The notes: generated from the sequence alone by a model not told the origin. Numbered from the stretch's first letter, positions 1 to 9,549 are shown. The stretch is 64,000 nt of DNA from Mycobacterium sp. PO1 (GCF_017312405.1 NZ_BLTG01000020.1:1-64000); one strand, 5' to 3'. Translations and numbers: made by a program.

Positions 1-1459
1 CATTCAGCGGGAACACGCCATACGAAGCGATGTCCTTATCGCTCAGAGAAGGCAATACCCGCGCCCATCGGATGAAGTTGTCTGTGAACTTCGGCTTGCT
101 CGCATCGCCTGCCTTCGCGCCTTTCGTGGTGGCGGCAGCCCTAGCCACTTCCTTCTCACCGTCGGCGTCAGGTGGGCTCGCAGGCTCACCCGACTCAGTA
201 TCACTCGGTGTTCCCGCCTGCCGCTCAAGCTCACGAACGTTGTCGCGTAGCGAGTTATTGCTTAACCAGCCGGCAAGCATGCGGAACTCATCGTCGAAGT
301 ACGCCTCTAGAATCATCAGCTTGGCTATGGCGGTGGGATCGAGCGTGATTCCACGCTTCGCCGCAACGTTCTGGCGAACGGACAGGTCGTTGAGGAAGCG
401 TTTGATTCGTCGCGGATTGCCCTTCGTCTTCTCGTGCACGATCGGCTTCAGCCTGGTCGCGGTCGCGCGCGCCGCAACGTACTGTTCCGCCGACAGTGCC
501 TTGACATCATCAAGCGGATTTCCACTGCGCCGGGCGTCAGAAACCTCGTTAACCAGCGTGTCGTAGTCTTCCCGGGTCATGCCTGACTTCACCTGCAGGA
601 GAACGAGATAGGCTTCTGTGTCAAAGTCGCTGAGCGCAGGAACGGGGACTGACGTCTGAACGATCTTGTGGAGATACAGCTTTGATGGAGACTCCTCATC
701 GTCGTCAGTCTGATCGGTCCGTGGGAAATGAGCGGCAATCGCTTCGGCGATGCGCGTCTCATCAGCCGCGATGACGAATGACATCTTCGGCACGGACAGG
801 AACAGCCGGATCGTCTCAAGCGTCTCGACGACGGTTGGCGGTAGGCATCGATCGAGATCATCTACAAGAATGACCACGTTCTGAATATGTGCCAGTCCGT
901 CGGATTGCAGCAGCTCGTTGAACTCCGCCCGGAACTCCACCATGTCGGAAATCGGCTCGGGATCATCATCGTCCGGCTTCGGCTTGATAAGCCCAAGAAC
1001 CGAGTCGACATCGGGGAGCGTCATCGTGATCGAAGATTTAGCCGCAACCTGGAGCGCCTTCCCCCAGTCCACCCGCTTCGCGAGCCGCTTCACAAGCTTT
1101 TTTGCCTTGCTGCCAGTGTCCTCATCTTCGACGATCTGGCCACTCAGCTTGGTGAGGATCTCACCGATCAGTGATTCCTTCGCGCCGATCGCCGGGTCGT
1201 AACGCCAGGGGTCCGTCTCAATCACCAGCGTTGACACCGGCTGCCCCTCGGCCGGCTTCAGCTGTTTCGCAATCAACCGAAGCACCGAGGTCTTGCCACT
1301 CCCCCACGATCCCGACAACCCCAATGCGATCGGGTCCAGTGTTTCGTCCCGGAGCGCGTCCGTGACCGCGCCGGCTACAGCATCAAACGAAAGCAGATCG
1401 ACATCTGCGGGCTCATCCAGGTAAATCGGATACTTCGGATCGGAACCCGGCTCGCTCAT
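1..1459 (-). CDS. KAP-family P-loop NTPase, C-terminus beyond window edge
   Basis: Partial gene, about 486 residues visible, running off the left edge. The Walker A motif GSWGSGKT lies near residues 50-57 and a Walker B-type VDDLDR near residue 200, flanked by the LGL and FVIAADE contexts typical of KAP NTPases (STAND-related P-loop ATPases common on plasmids and in antiphage loci). After the core there is a charged helical region and a low-complexity acidic/Ala-rich linker near residues 430-450. The ATG at 1457-1459 has an AAGGGGGAG ribosome site just upstream, and a sigma70-like promoter lies at 1507-1534. KAP NTPases often act as sensors or motors with accessory domains; what this one does is not visible. 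Its place next to a restriction enzyme on a mobile element fits a defence role, which is inference. Confidence 0.85.
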   Translation of the reverse strand, partial: MSEPGSDPKYPIYLDEPADVDLLSFDAVAGAVTDALRDETLDPIALGLSGSWGSGKTSVLRLIAKQLKPAEGQPVSTLVIETDPWRYDPAIGAKESLIGEILTKLSGQIVEDEDTGSKAKKLVKRLAKRVDWGKALQVAAKSSITMTLPDVDSVLGLIKPKPDDDDPEPISDMVEFRAEFNELLQSDGLAHIQNVVILVDDLDRCLPPTVVETLETIRLFLSVPKMSFVIAADETRIAEAIAAHFPRTDQTDDDEESPSKLYLHKIVQTSVPVPALSDFDTEAYLVLLQVKSGMTREDYDTLVNEVSDARRSGNPLDDVKALSAEQYVAARATATRLKPIVHEKTKGNPRRIKRFLNDLSVRQNVAAKRGITLDPTAIAKLMILEAYFDDEFRMLAGWLSNNSLRDNVRELERQAGTPSDTESGEPASPPDADGEKEVARAAATTKGAKAGDASKPKFTDNFIRWARVLPSLSDKDIASYGVFPLN

Positions 1460-1506
1460 GTCTCCCCCTTAACGCTTCATGCGCATTCTATTTTTAGCTG
1501 TGTTTC

Positions 1507-1534
1507 ATTATGACAGTTTCGCAGTAACTGTAAA
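1507..1534 (-). promoter_or_regulatory. sigma70-like promoter for the KAP NTPase gene
   Basis: Read on the minus strand, TTTACA (1529-1534) and CATAAT (1507-1512) are separated by 16 bp, about 50 bp upstream of the ATG at 1459. A dyad CAGTT-N7-AACTG occupies the spacer, so a regulator could bind there. This is a consensus match only. Confidence 0.5.
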
Positions 1535-1862
1535 TACGAACTCAAGCATAGCGGCGAGGTCCGACATGTGGATATACCGTCCTCGAACTGCATCTTTACC
1601 TCAGCATCGCCGTTCAGTAGCGGCGAACCTGACTACGTGCCGCGTTGCTCAGATAGGGCAGCGCGAACAAAGGCGATCACGGATAAACGGCGGATTAGAT
1701 TTCGTCTCCTTGGTCCAATAATCCCCGCCGGGCATACCATTCGCACCAATCTCCTCGGCTACGGGTTTCGCAAATGCATGACCATTGGGCGAACGTCAAA
1801 CCAACACATCGATCGACGCACAGGGAGGTCTAGATCGACAGTGCTCCGACATCAATCGAACA
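1535..1862. other. intergenic stretch without a convincing gene
   Basis: This lies between the end of the restriction-modification gene and the KAP gene promoter. Short open frames here have atypical composition and no ribosome site, and I see no RNA gene or strong terminator. Confidence 0.4.
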
Positions 1863-4800
1863 TCAGAGGATGGTGAACTCCATCGCCTCCACGAGTTCAA
1901 TCTCCCGCCTGGTCAACCCGAACAGCTTGTAGAAGGACCTGTCGATCTGCTGAGTGAGCTTCGCAATCTCGGCCACCTTCTCTCCGACCACTGCACCGTG
2001 TTTGGCATGGGCACCCATGAGGTCCTCGACTTCCGAGATGTTGAACCGCCTGCGGAAGTTGGACACGAACGCCGGACTTTCTAGGCTCCACCATGCACCG
2101 TTGGCAGTCGGCCATGAAGTCAGACCGAACGTTGTCTTGATCAAAGTCTTGAACGCGTCGTCTGCCTCGGCTCTTTCTCGGTACAGGGCCGACAGCCGGC
2201 TCGCAACCTTGACGAATGACTCCTGCGCGTCGGTATCGATCCGCTTAATTGGCGTGCATCGGAGGTTGGGGGCGGAGAATCCGAGGTAGCCGCCGGCCAT
2301 CCGGGCGCCGTCGAACAGGCACGTGAACACGTAGTTATAGAGGCGTGAGTTGACCCAAGCAAGAACGTATTCCGGAAGGAAATCGTCTTTTATCGTGTGA
2401 ATGCAGTTGGTGTCGATTGACGCGTATTCCCCCAGGCTGTCGTACACAGCCTCCGACCGCAGTGCGATCTTGGCGAAGATGATCTTGGACGACTCGTAGA
2501 GCCGCCGACGGTTCTCGCTCACCTGGTCCAGGTCGAGATAGGGCTTCGCAATGACCCGACCTTGCTTTCTGAAACCGCGAAGACCCCACAGGCTTGTGTA
2601 CTGATCGATCGTGCCCGTGTTGATAATCTTGTGTCCCGGAACGTCGCTGACGTGGGCTGCGTACTGATCGGCTTCGGCTGCCGTCGACGTTGCGTTGATC
2701 TCGCCAACGATCCCCAGACGGGCAGACTGACCGAAAACTTTCTCGGTGATCGGCAACTTGTCGTTGAGCAAGAACCCCATGATGTTGTCCGGGAGTGAGG
2801 ACAGTTTGGTCGAATCATGGTCTGTCCCAAGCGGAACAGCAGACATTTCTTCCAGGCGTCCGGCCGTGATCTTGTACGGGACGCCTGTCGCGCGCTTGTT
2901 CAAGATAGTGATGACGGGGTAAACGTCAGCATCCTCGAAGACGTGGGTGTCGGACGCGTTGAGAATCGAGTCGAACTCGGTATTGTCGATCAACCATTGA
3001 CGCAAGGCCGCTCCATAACTGACGGATAGCCAGCGGTTCGGTGTGATGAACCCGAGCTTGCCGCCCGGCTTCAGCAGTTCAATGCCGCGCTCAAAGAAGT
3101 AGATGTAGAGGTCGACGGCACCGACGGCCGTCGTGTAGCCCGACCGCATGAACCTACGCTCCGGCGCGGCGATATTTCGAGACATCTCAATAGCGTTGAC
3201 GTACGGCGGGTTCCCTACGACCACATCGAAGCCGCCCTTGGCGATGACTGCGGCGAAATCTTCCGACCAGTTGAATGGCTTGTCGGTGAACATGGCGTTG
3301 TCGATCAGCGAATTCCCGCACTTGATGTTGCCGTCGAGCGAGGCGAGTGGCTTGTTCTTCTCGGCCGTCTTGAGCCACAGACTGAGCTTGGTGATCTCGA
3401 CGGACTCACGGTTCAGGTCGACGCCGAAGATATTGGTCGTCAGGATATTGCGCACGAAATCGTCGGTCGAGTACAGCGCCGCGTCGCCGAGGATGTCGGC
3501 TACGCGCTGATTCTCTCGGAACAAGTAGTCGAAGACGTAAACCAGGAAAGCACCTGAGCCGCAGGCGAGATCGAGCACTTTGATGTCCTGCAAGATGAAC
3601 TGAAACTCGATGTAGGCCTTCTGCTGGCGCTCCGCGTAGCCCTTTTCGCCAAGACGTCCAGTCAGCCGGTGCTTGGCTTGTATCTCGCGTTCCTTCTCGC
3701 GTAAGTAGGCGCCGACCGTGTTATCGACGATGTACCGGACGATGTAGTCCGGGGTGTAGTAGATCCCTTCTCTGTGTCGCTGACCGTCGTGCGTGGCTGC
3801 GTCCGGCCTTAACTCATCAGGATCTACGTCGTCATGTACCTGGCGACGAATACTTTCGAGGTCGGTGATCGACTGCTCGAAGATGTGTCCCAGGACATTG
3901 ACGGGGAGTTGTTCCTCGAACTCGTATCCCGACAGTTTGGCGAGACGCCTCATCACATCGTCCGAGATGTCAAGGCTGTCGATGACAGAGTCAGTTGCGA
4001 AGAGGCCGCCGTTGTATCCGTTGGGAATCTCAAGCGTCGCGCTGCCTTTGTCGATCGCCGCGAACAGTCGCTTGAACGCGTTGAAGATCGAAGTGTCCAC
4101 CTTCGATTCTTCGGCTTCTCGGACCACAATCTCAACGATGTCCGGCGGCAGTAGCCCGATGTCTTCCGCGAAGCACGCGAAGACCACTCGGTCGATGATC
4201 GTCTGGGCCTTTTCGATGGCAAGGTCGGAGTCAACCGTTGGGTTCTTCTTGAGGATGTCGCGCAACAGTTTGATGCGAGCGTCCTTGTACCGCTCGTAAA
4301 ACTCCTTACCGATCTCTTCCTGCGCCGTCAGGACCAGACGGAGAAGAGTTTGGGTGTTCGACAGCCCGCGCGCAGCAGTGAAGTTATCGACGTGCATTAG
4401 CACGTACCAGGTCTTGAACTTGATGTAATCGTCTTCGGGGTCGACAAGATCGTCGAGCGTCCAAGACTCAAAGACCAGCTCGTTGGTGTTGTAGAGCCGG
4501 AACTCCCAAAAATTGCTGACCACGACGAATGGGCACGTCGGGTATTGAGGCTTGTACTTGAACGCTTGTTGGACCGGCGTCAGGTTGCCTTCCCGCTGCT
4601 GCGGCTTGTCGAGGGGTGTGCTAGCTCCTTTGAGTTCCACCACGGCGAAAATGTTCTTGATGTCGGCCGATGGGTCCTCGTACTTCAGTACTGCGTCCGG
4701 GAACTGCTTACTCTCGGTCGTGTCCTTCGGTTTGAAGGTGGTAGGGACGATCGGCGCCTGCCGATATCCCAGAATCGTGACGAAGAAGTCCTGGTTATAT

Positions 4801-5054
4801 CCCTGCTCACGGCTAGTCTCGTTGTCCGTTTTGAGCTGACCCTGGTGGTAGTCGGAGTGCCAGGTCCGCACCAAATCAATATGAGCCTGCACGTCCTGCG
4901 TCTGAATCTGCTGCGCGCGCTCCCGCAACTTGGACTTCCCAAACAACCCCGCCATGACTCGCAGCTTAGAGCGAGGTACGGAAACGCCGTCGGTGATCCA
5001 GGCTTCCGCGGTGCCAGCCGCATCGAGCCCAGGCTCCGACTCATGTCTGTTCAT
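1863..5054 (-). CDS. type IIG-like restriction-modification enzyme (Eco57I-class methylase with N-terminal nuclease-like region)
   Basis: A 1063-residue single-chain enzyme. Near residues 115-141, FPDAV followed by VVELKG looks like a PD-(D/E)XK nuclease site. The methylase core has an AdoMet-binding motif I LACGSGAFL near residue 493 and the catalytic NPPY motif near 613, as in gamma-class N6-adenine methylases. The C-terminal third resembles a target-recognition domain. Combined restriction and methylation in one chain is typical of type IIG enzymes and of some BREX/DISARM-like methylases. An alternative start at 4955 (MAGLFGKS) would give 1030 residues; neither start has a strong ribosome site. 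It precedes the KAP gene in the same orientation, about 400 bp away. No separate specificity subunit is seen nearby. Confidence 0.85.
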   Translation of the reverse strand: MNRHESEPGLDAAGTAEAWITDGVSVPRSKLRVMAGLFGKSKLRERAQQIQTQDVQAHIDLVRTWHSDYHQGQLKTDNETSREQGYNQDFFVTILGYRQAPIVPTTFKPKDTTESKQFPDAVLKYEDPSADIKNIFAVVELKGASTPLDKPQQREGNLTPVQQAFKYKPQYPTCPFVVVSNFWEFRLYNTNELVFESWTLDDLVDPEDDYIKFKTWYVLMHVDNFTAARGLSNTQTLLRLVLTAQEEIGKEFYERYKDARIKLLRDILKKNPTVDSDLAIEKAQTIIDRVVFACFAEDIGLLPPDIVEIVVREAEESKVDTSIFNAFKRLFAAIDKGSATLEIPNGYNGGLFATDSVIDSLDISDDVMRRLAKLSGYEFEEQLPVNVLGHIFEQSITDLESIRRQVHDDVDPDELRPDAATHDGQRHREGIYYTPDYIVRYIVDNTVGAYLREKEREIQAKHRLTGRLGEKGYAERQQKAYIEFQFILQDIKVLDLACGSGAFLVYVFDYLFRENQRVADILGDAALYSTDDFVRNILTTNIFGVDLNRESVEITKLSLWLKTAEKNKPLASLDGNIKCGNSLIDNAMFTDKPFNWSEDFAAVIAKGGFDVVVGNPPYVNAIEMSRNIAAPERRFMRSGYTTAVGAVDLYIYFFERGIELLKPGGKLGFITPNRWLSVSYGAALRQWLIDNTEFDSILNASDTHVFEDADVYPVITILNKRATGVPYKITAGRLEEMSAVPLGTDHDSTKLSSLPDNIMGFLLNDKLPITEKVFGQSARLGIVGEINATSTAAEADQYAAHVSDVPGHKIINTGTIDQYTSLWGLRGFRKQGRVIAKPYLDLDQVSENRRRLYESSKIIFAKIALRSEAVYDSLGEYASIDTNCIHTIKDDFLPEYVLAWVNSRLYNYVFTCLFDGARMAGGYLGFSAPNLRCTPIKRIDTDAQESFVKVASRLSALYRERAEADDAFKTLIKTTFGLTSWPTANGAWWSLESPAFVSNFRRRFNISEVEDLMGAHAKHGAVVGEKVAEIAKLTQQIDRSFYKLFGLTRREIELVEAMEFTIL

Positions 5055-5473
5055 CGGCAGGCGCCCGTCGTCCCCGACGCGGATGGACGCAGGTGTGGCA
5101 GATTCGGTCCGTCGTGGTTCCTGCCGATAGCGGGTCGGAAGGGGTACCGGCGGCAGGGCGTGAGGACGTCATCCATCGACGACGCAACCGGACCGTGGAA
5201 CCCCCAACGACCTGTTCGACGGTCAGACGGCACAGGTGGCGATGGTACGTCCTTCTGACCGTGAGAGACAAGGCATAGCAAATTGATCGACCTCCCCGGT
5301 GGTCACTTAAATAGCACTTCATTGACACAAGAAGCCAAACAACCTCAGGTATACAGCTAACTACTCGACTGAGGTAGTTCGGCGATGGCGCTTAACCCGA
5401 CTCTGACAGAGACCACCGACAAGAAATTCAGATGTAGCCGGCGCGCTCAGGTCAACGGGTAGGGCGGTGCACC
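5055..5473. other. intergenic region between two minus-strand genes
   Basis: The part nearest the methylase gene is GC-rich and holds only overlapping low-quality frames. The 5280-5400 part is AT-richer and contains an ACTAC-N9-GTAGT dyad, so it probably holds the promoter of the restriction-modification gene. No RNA gene is recognised. Confidence 0.4.
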
Positions 5474-6892
5474 TCACCACCGATGGGCGAAGCCGAGGCG
5501 TTGTCGGAAGTCGCGAAGCTCGGTGTAGTCCGGTGGCTTGACCTTCGGCTGGCGAATGGGCTTCGTCAGCGGGTCACGTTCGCCGCTGTAGCGCTCGCAC
5601 CAATGCATCCACTCGATGGCTGCCGCTCGTTGCTCCTCGTCGGCGATGGTTCCGATGCGCTCGGCCATGTCAGCGAGGTAGAGGCGCAGCCGGCCAGCCA
5701 ACTCCCAGTCCTTCATGTCTGCGATCAGCCGCTCCCCCAGCGCGTGCTGCACGTAGGCCTGGCGGGCGAGTTCATCTTCCCGTTCTTGCCGCTTCTGCTT
5801 CTCGACCTCCGCCAGTCGCTCGGCTTCGGTGCGCTCGGTATGAATCAGCGACCAGCGCTCGAACAAGGTCATGACATCCGGCAGCCGCGACTCCAGCGGG
5901 ATCGTCTTGGTGTCCGCCCACGACACCTCCGAGGAATACCGGCTGTCGGTGTTCAGGGTGATCGACAGTCGCTTGGACGGTACGTAGTCATGGGTAGGGA
6001 TTCGGTACCACGACTCGCGCTTGGCCCGTTCGAGTTCCTTCAGTGTTGCCTCGTGGGGCGCCTTGTCCTGCAGCTGCTTAATGCCGATCCCGCACTTGAC
6101 CGGCGTCACGCCGACGATCACGCATCCGGGCAGCTCGTTGCGGTCATGGTAGCCATAGCCGCGGTGCTCCCGTTTCGGTGCTTCATTCACGGTGTAGCCG
6201 CGTGCTTCTGCCTCACGTGCCAGGGCGTGCAGCAATCGCAGCGCGCGCTGCCGCTGTGGTGATTCGATCGAAGTGAGCCGGTTCTCGCTTCGCAGCGCCG
6301 CCACCGCGGAGTGCCAGCGCCCAATGCGGTCGGCAGCCACGACCTCGGCTGGTGGCTGCGTCTTCCACTCGGCGACCGACGACAGCCGAAACACCTTCTG
6401 GTAGCAGCTGGCGCCATCCATCAAAATCACTTGCTGGCCGTCCGGAGCCATCTCCCTCCTGTTGATGATCGCGACCAGATTGCCGTAGTTGGTGTCATCG
6501 CCCTTGGTATTCAGTTCCAGAACGCCACCAGCATCGATGATGTCCTGCAACAACTTTCGGGTCGGCGTGGGATCGTCGGGACCTGGACGGGTGAGCGATC
6601 GTTGTGGATTCCCTTGCTCTGAATGCGCCAACCGAATCGTGCGACTGTACGACCGACGCTTGTTCGGGAAGTGATCCTTCGGGTAGTCGCCGTGCGTCAG
6701 GTAGTAGGTGCCGGCTGGTTCGATCGTCGCCTTCCAACCACCTCGCTTGCTGATCGTGACCAGACGCCGGTTCTGCAAGGCGGCAGCAGTCGCCTTATAG
6801 CCGGTGTTGGTCCATCGACCGTCGGGACAGCCGTCACCGATCCAGCGGAGTACGTCGAGCTGGCGTGTGTTGAGGGGAGTATCCAGCGCCAT
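5474..6892 (-). CDS. hypothetical protein with winged-helix-like N-terminus
   Basis: A 472-residue protein I do not recognise. The first 70 residues (LDVLRWIGDGCPDG onward, then a K/R-rich wing-like stretch) look like a winged-helix DNA-binding domain. The middle contains conserved-looking Tyr/His-rich blocks, and residues about 360-400 form a Glu/Arg-rich coiled coil. The C-terminus is Pro/Lys-rich. It sits alone on the minus strand between the restriction-modification gene and the protease pair. The composition matches other coding genes of the element, and the frame is long and clean, so it is very probably real. A regulatory or nucleic-acid role is an inference from the N-terminus only. 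Confidence 0.7.
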   Translation of the reverse strand: MALDTPLNTRQLDVLRWIGDGCPDGRWTNTGYKATAAALQNRRLVTISKRGGWKATIEPAGTYYLTHGDYPKDHFPNKRRSYSRTIRLAHSEQGNPQRSLTRPGPDDPTPTRKLLQDIIDAGGVLELNTKGDDTNYGNLVAIINRREMAPDGQQVILMDGASCYQKVFRLSSVAEWKTQPPAEVVAADRIGRWHSAVAALRSENRLTSIESPQRQRALRLLHALAREAEARGYTVNEAPKREHRGYGYHDRNELPGCVIVGVTPVKCGIGIKQLQDKAPHEATLKELERAKRESWYRIPTHDYVPSKRLSITLNTDSRYSSEVSWADTKTIPLESRLPDVMTLFERWSLIHTERTEAERLAEVEKQKRQEREDELARQAYVQHALGERLIADMKDWELAGRLRLYLADMAERIGTIADEEQRAAAIEWMHWCERYSGERDPLTKPIRQPKVKPPDYTELRDFRQRLGFAHRW

Positions 6893-7127
6893 ACGGAAAT
6901 TCTCGGCGACCGACTACCGCAGCGCGATCCAAGCAATCGGACGGCGGAGACTGCCCTGCACGCAGAACGTCGAACCCGCGGCGAGCCGTGTTCTGCCAGC
7001 AAGCTGAGGTGGGTAAGAACTCAAGCGTGTGCATTCGGCTGGAGCGGTTCAACGAAGACAGTTGTCGGCACCCGTCGATAGGGTCGCGGTGAGCACAACG
7101 TTGGACGCTGCGAACGGAGGGTGGGCG

Positions 7128-7376
7128 ATGGTGAGCACACGTGGTGATGGCGGGGTGTCAATCCTCGCCGAGGAGGTAGTCGCTGGCGACATCGTACTGG
7201 TGCCTCACGAAGGTGGCGGGCGGCGTCCGCTCCATGTCGTGTCGGTACGCCAAGAGCAGATTGTGGGAGGTCGTCCAGTGGTGCTCCTCACTCTGGAAAT
7301 AGAACCACCGGCCGCACGGCCGGTGGTCGTTCAGGCACCCGTGGGCAGCAGGGTCATCCGCCTTCCTCGCGCATGA
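7128..7376 (+). CDS. small hypothetical protein paired with the protease
   Basis: An 82-residue protein. The ATG at 7128 is chosen because GGAGG sits seven bases upstream; a longer frame begins upstream but lacks such a site. The stop codon overlaps the start of the protease gene in an ATGA arrangement, so the two are translationally coupled. It is beta-rich (VSILAEEVVAGDIVLVP), contains no signal peptide, and ends in a Pro/Val-rich tail. No family is recognised. The coupling suggests an inhibitor, chaperone or adaptor of the protease, which is inference. Confidence 0.6.
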   Translation: MVSTRGDGGVSILAEEVVAGDIVLVPHEGGGRRPLHVVSVRQEQIVGGRPVVLLTLEIEPPAARPVVVQAPVGSRVIRLPRA

Positions 7377-8299
7377 CCGAGGCGCAGCCGAGCGCATCGC
7401 CACCGAAGCAGCAGATTCAGCTCCATGCCGAGTACGTGGGATCAGTGCAGCTGCGCATGCTGTTCAGCCCGTCGGGGCCGGATGCCAAAGCTGACGATAA
7501 GGACTTCCGGCTGCTCGCGCACGGGAGTGCTTTCGTATACGAGTGCGATGGCCAGACCTATCTCGTCACGGCAAGGCACAACCTCACCGGACGGCATTGG
7601 CAGACAAACGTCTACCTCGGTGAGTACGAAGTCAGTCCGACCCATCTGCAAATCACGCTGCTGACCAAGCCACCAGCTGAGGGATGGCAACTTCAGCCCA
7701 CCGGCGATGACGCACGCACGGCATCGACGGCTTTTCGTGCGCGGCAGTTTCTCGTCTCGCTGATCGGCGAGGATTGGGCACCCCTCTGGAAGCAGCATCC
7801 CGTACACGGAGGTGACGTCGATGTCGCGGTGCAGGCCATCAACTTCGATGACGATGACCTGATATACCCGTGGAAGTATCCGGTTGAGGAAACCGATCCT
7901 CGGGCGACGAAGTGGTCGAATCTTGCTCCAGCTCAGGACGTTTTCGTGGTCGGGTATCCGTATGCGCTATCGACCGGCCCCTTGTTCCCGTTGTGGATAC
8001 GCGGCACGGTTGCCTCGGACACTCACTTCGGTGTCGTCGTTGACGGCAAGCAGCTGCCACTGATCCTCGTGGATGCGCGGACACGAACCGGCCAGTCTGG
8101 CTCAGTTGTCATCAGACACATCCCCGAAGGCGCCGTGGTCCCCACCATGGGCAACAGCATCGGCATTACGCAGCGGCCACAGTCGCAGATTGTCGGCGTC
8201 TACTCGGGTCGAACCAGCGACGAGTCCGATCTTGGATACGTATGGCCGATCGCCGAGGTCGAGGACATCTGCCGCCACGGGAATGCCGGAACCATCTAA
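7373..8299 (+). CDS. trypsin-like serine protease (chymotrypsin fold)
   Basis: A 308-residue protein with an apparently complete catalytic triad: His69 in VTARHN, Asp150 in the DVAV strand, and Ser242 in GQSGS. The order His-Asp-Ser and the GxSGS context are those of the S1/trypsin-2 superfamily. There is no signal peptide or membrane segment, so the enzyme is probably cytoplasmic, unlike HtrA proteases, and it has no PDZ domain. The insertion of about 80 residues between His and Asp is large. It follows the 82-aa gene by a 4-base overlap. Cytoplasmic trypsin-like proteases are known as effector modules in bacterial conflict systems, so an effector role is plausible but not shown here. Confidence 0.8.
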   Translation: MTEAQPSASPPKQQIQLHAEYVGSVQLRMLFSPSGPDAKADDKDFRLLAHGSAFVYECDGQTYLVTARHNLTGRHWQTNVYLGEYEVSPTHLQITLLTKPPAEGWQLQPTGDDARTASTAFRARQFLVSLIGEDWAPLWKQHPVHGGDVDVAVQAINFDDDDLIYPWKYPVEETDPRATKWSNLAPAQDVFVVGYPYALSTGPLFPLWIRGTVASDTHFGVVVDGKQLPLILVDARTRTGQSGSVVIRHIPEGAVVPTMGNSIGITQRPQSQIVGVYSGRTSDESDLGYVWPIAEVEDICRHGNAGTI

Positions 8300-8319
8300 C
8301 TCGTCGACCTGCCGTCGCG

Positions 8320-8997
8320 TTACTGACCGCGTTGGTAGTTCCAGATCGCATGGTCCAGTGCGCTGGCGGTCATCGATAGTTCTTCTGCGACCGCGGTCAG
8401 CAGGCCGACGCAGAAAGCTGCACCGACAGTCTTGAGAGGACGATCGAGCGCGTTTGCGACAAACCGGGCGATCATTCGGTCGGGCTTGATACCGGGAATC
8501 CCGGCCAGCATCTGGACGTAGTGCCACGTGACACCCGGCCCCTGACCGGGAACCTTCAGCCAGGCCTTCTTGACCTTCGCAAGCGCGTCAGGGTCCTCCG
8601 CGGCAATACGCAGATCCTCCGCATTCAGGACGCCGAGATCGATCATGTTCTTGGCTTCGACTTCGATGGCGTAGGCCTTGAGAGGCGCGCCCCGGTGTGT
8701 CGACGTCCGATTGCCATTGCCGATGCGTTTGGCCCAGGCTTCATGACCGCCGAGCTGAGCGAACGTGGCCGCGAGGTCGGCGGCGCTGTCTGCATTCGGG
8801 TCAGCGCCGTGCTCACGCCGGTAGGCGCGATAGTTCTTCACGACCTTCTCGACGGTCGGGTAGCGGACCATTGTCGACTGCACGGAGTCCACGATGCAGA
8901 GCGCCAGACTGTTCGGATAACCGTCCGGGGCCTTGGAGCCACGGAACTGTTCGCACCGCTCGGCGACGACCCGGACCTGTTGGGGCGACAAGCTCAT
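8320..8997 (-). CDS. HhH-GPD-like (DNA glycosylase fold) protein
   Basis: A 225-residue protein. Around residues 150-185 the segment VPGQGPGVTWHYVQML followed by PDRMIARFV matches the helix-hairpin-helix plus catalytic-aspartate pattern of endonuclease III-type glycosylases (LPGVGxxTA then VDTH). The Lys that gives endonuclease III its lyase activity has no equivalent, while the Asp is kept, so any activity would be monofunctional. There is no iron-sulfur cysteine cluster. The gene converges with the protease gene, with only about 20 bp between them. Substrate is unknown; excision of modified bases in foreign DNA is speculation. Confidence 0.55.
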   Translation of the reverse strand: MSLSPQQVRVVAERCEQFRGSKAPDGYPNSLALCIVDSVQSTMVRYPTVEKVVKNYRAYRREHGADPNADSAADLAATFAQLGGHEAWAKRIGNGNRTSTHRGAPLKAYAIEVEAKNMIDLGVLNAEDLRIAAEDPDALAKVKKAWLKVPGQGPGVTWHYVQMLAGIPGIKPDRMIARFVANALDRPLKTVGAAFCVGLLTAVAEELSMTASALDHAIWNYQRGQ

Positions 8998-9057
8998 GCC
9001 GGAACCGTCTCACACTGGTCCGACAGGGCGGTATCAATTACCAGATCGACGATTCGG

Positions 9058-9333
9058 TTAGATGCCGCTGCCCCGAGCGATGAAGACACCGTCTGCACCG
9101 CATCGGGGGCACGGGTAGTCGTCGAACTCAAGCAAGCACGGGGCGATCACCCATAAGACATCCTCGCAGAGCAAGAGGGTGCACCCACACGTGAGGATGC
9201 AGCGCCACGAGGCCGGATGGGCGGCGACTGCGCATCCCGATGTGAGGGCGTCGCATTCCATGACCGGTGTGAAATCCAGCGCCAACAACACGGGGTCGTG
9301 CCACCAGTCGGGATCAGGGCGGGTGTCGGCCAT
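9058..9333 (-). CDS. small Cys-rich, zinc-ribbon-like protein
   Basis: About 91 residues from the ATG at 9333 (106 if translation starts at 9378, which adds an Arg-rich head). The C-terminal half carries a CPRCGADG knuckle preceded by a Cys-rich ILTCGCTLLLC segment, consistent with a small zinc ribbon. It lies 60 bp upstream of the HhH-GPD gene in the same orientation. Small proteins of this kind are frequent on actinobacterial phages and mobile elements. Function unknown. Confidence 0.5.
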   Translation of the reverse strand: MADTRPDPDWWHDPVLLALDFTPVMECDALTSGCAVAAHPASWRCILTCGCTLLLCEDVLWVIAPCLLEFDDYPCPRCGADGVFIARGSGI

Positions 9334-9549
9334 TCCAGAACGTCGGTCTTCCGATCGTCGGTCTACGCAGACGGGCATGAATGCGGATCAGACCGCCCGA
9401 TCCTACGGACATCCCACCCAACCGGCAAGGTTCTGGCTACCGAAACATTCCAAAGGATAGCTACGAATTATTCTGTATCAGAACCTTTTTCGAGAGACAC
9501 TCTATGTCGCCAGCTAAATCAAACAAGCTAGCCGCGTGGCAACAGGCGG

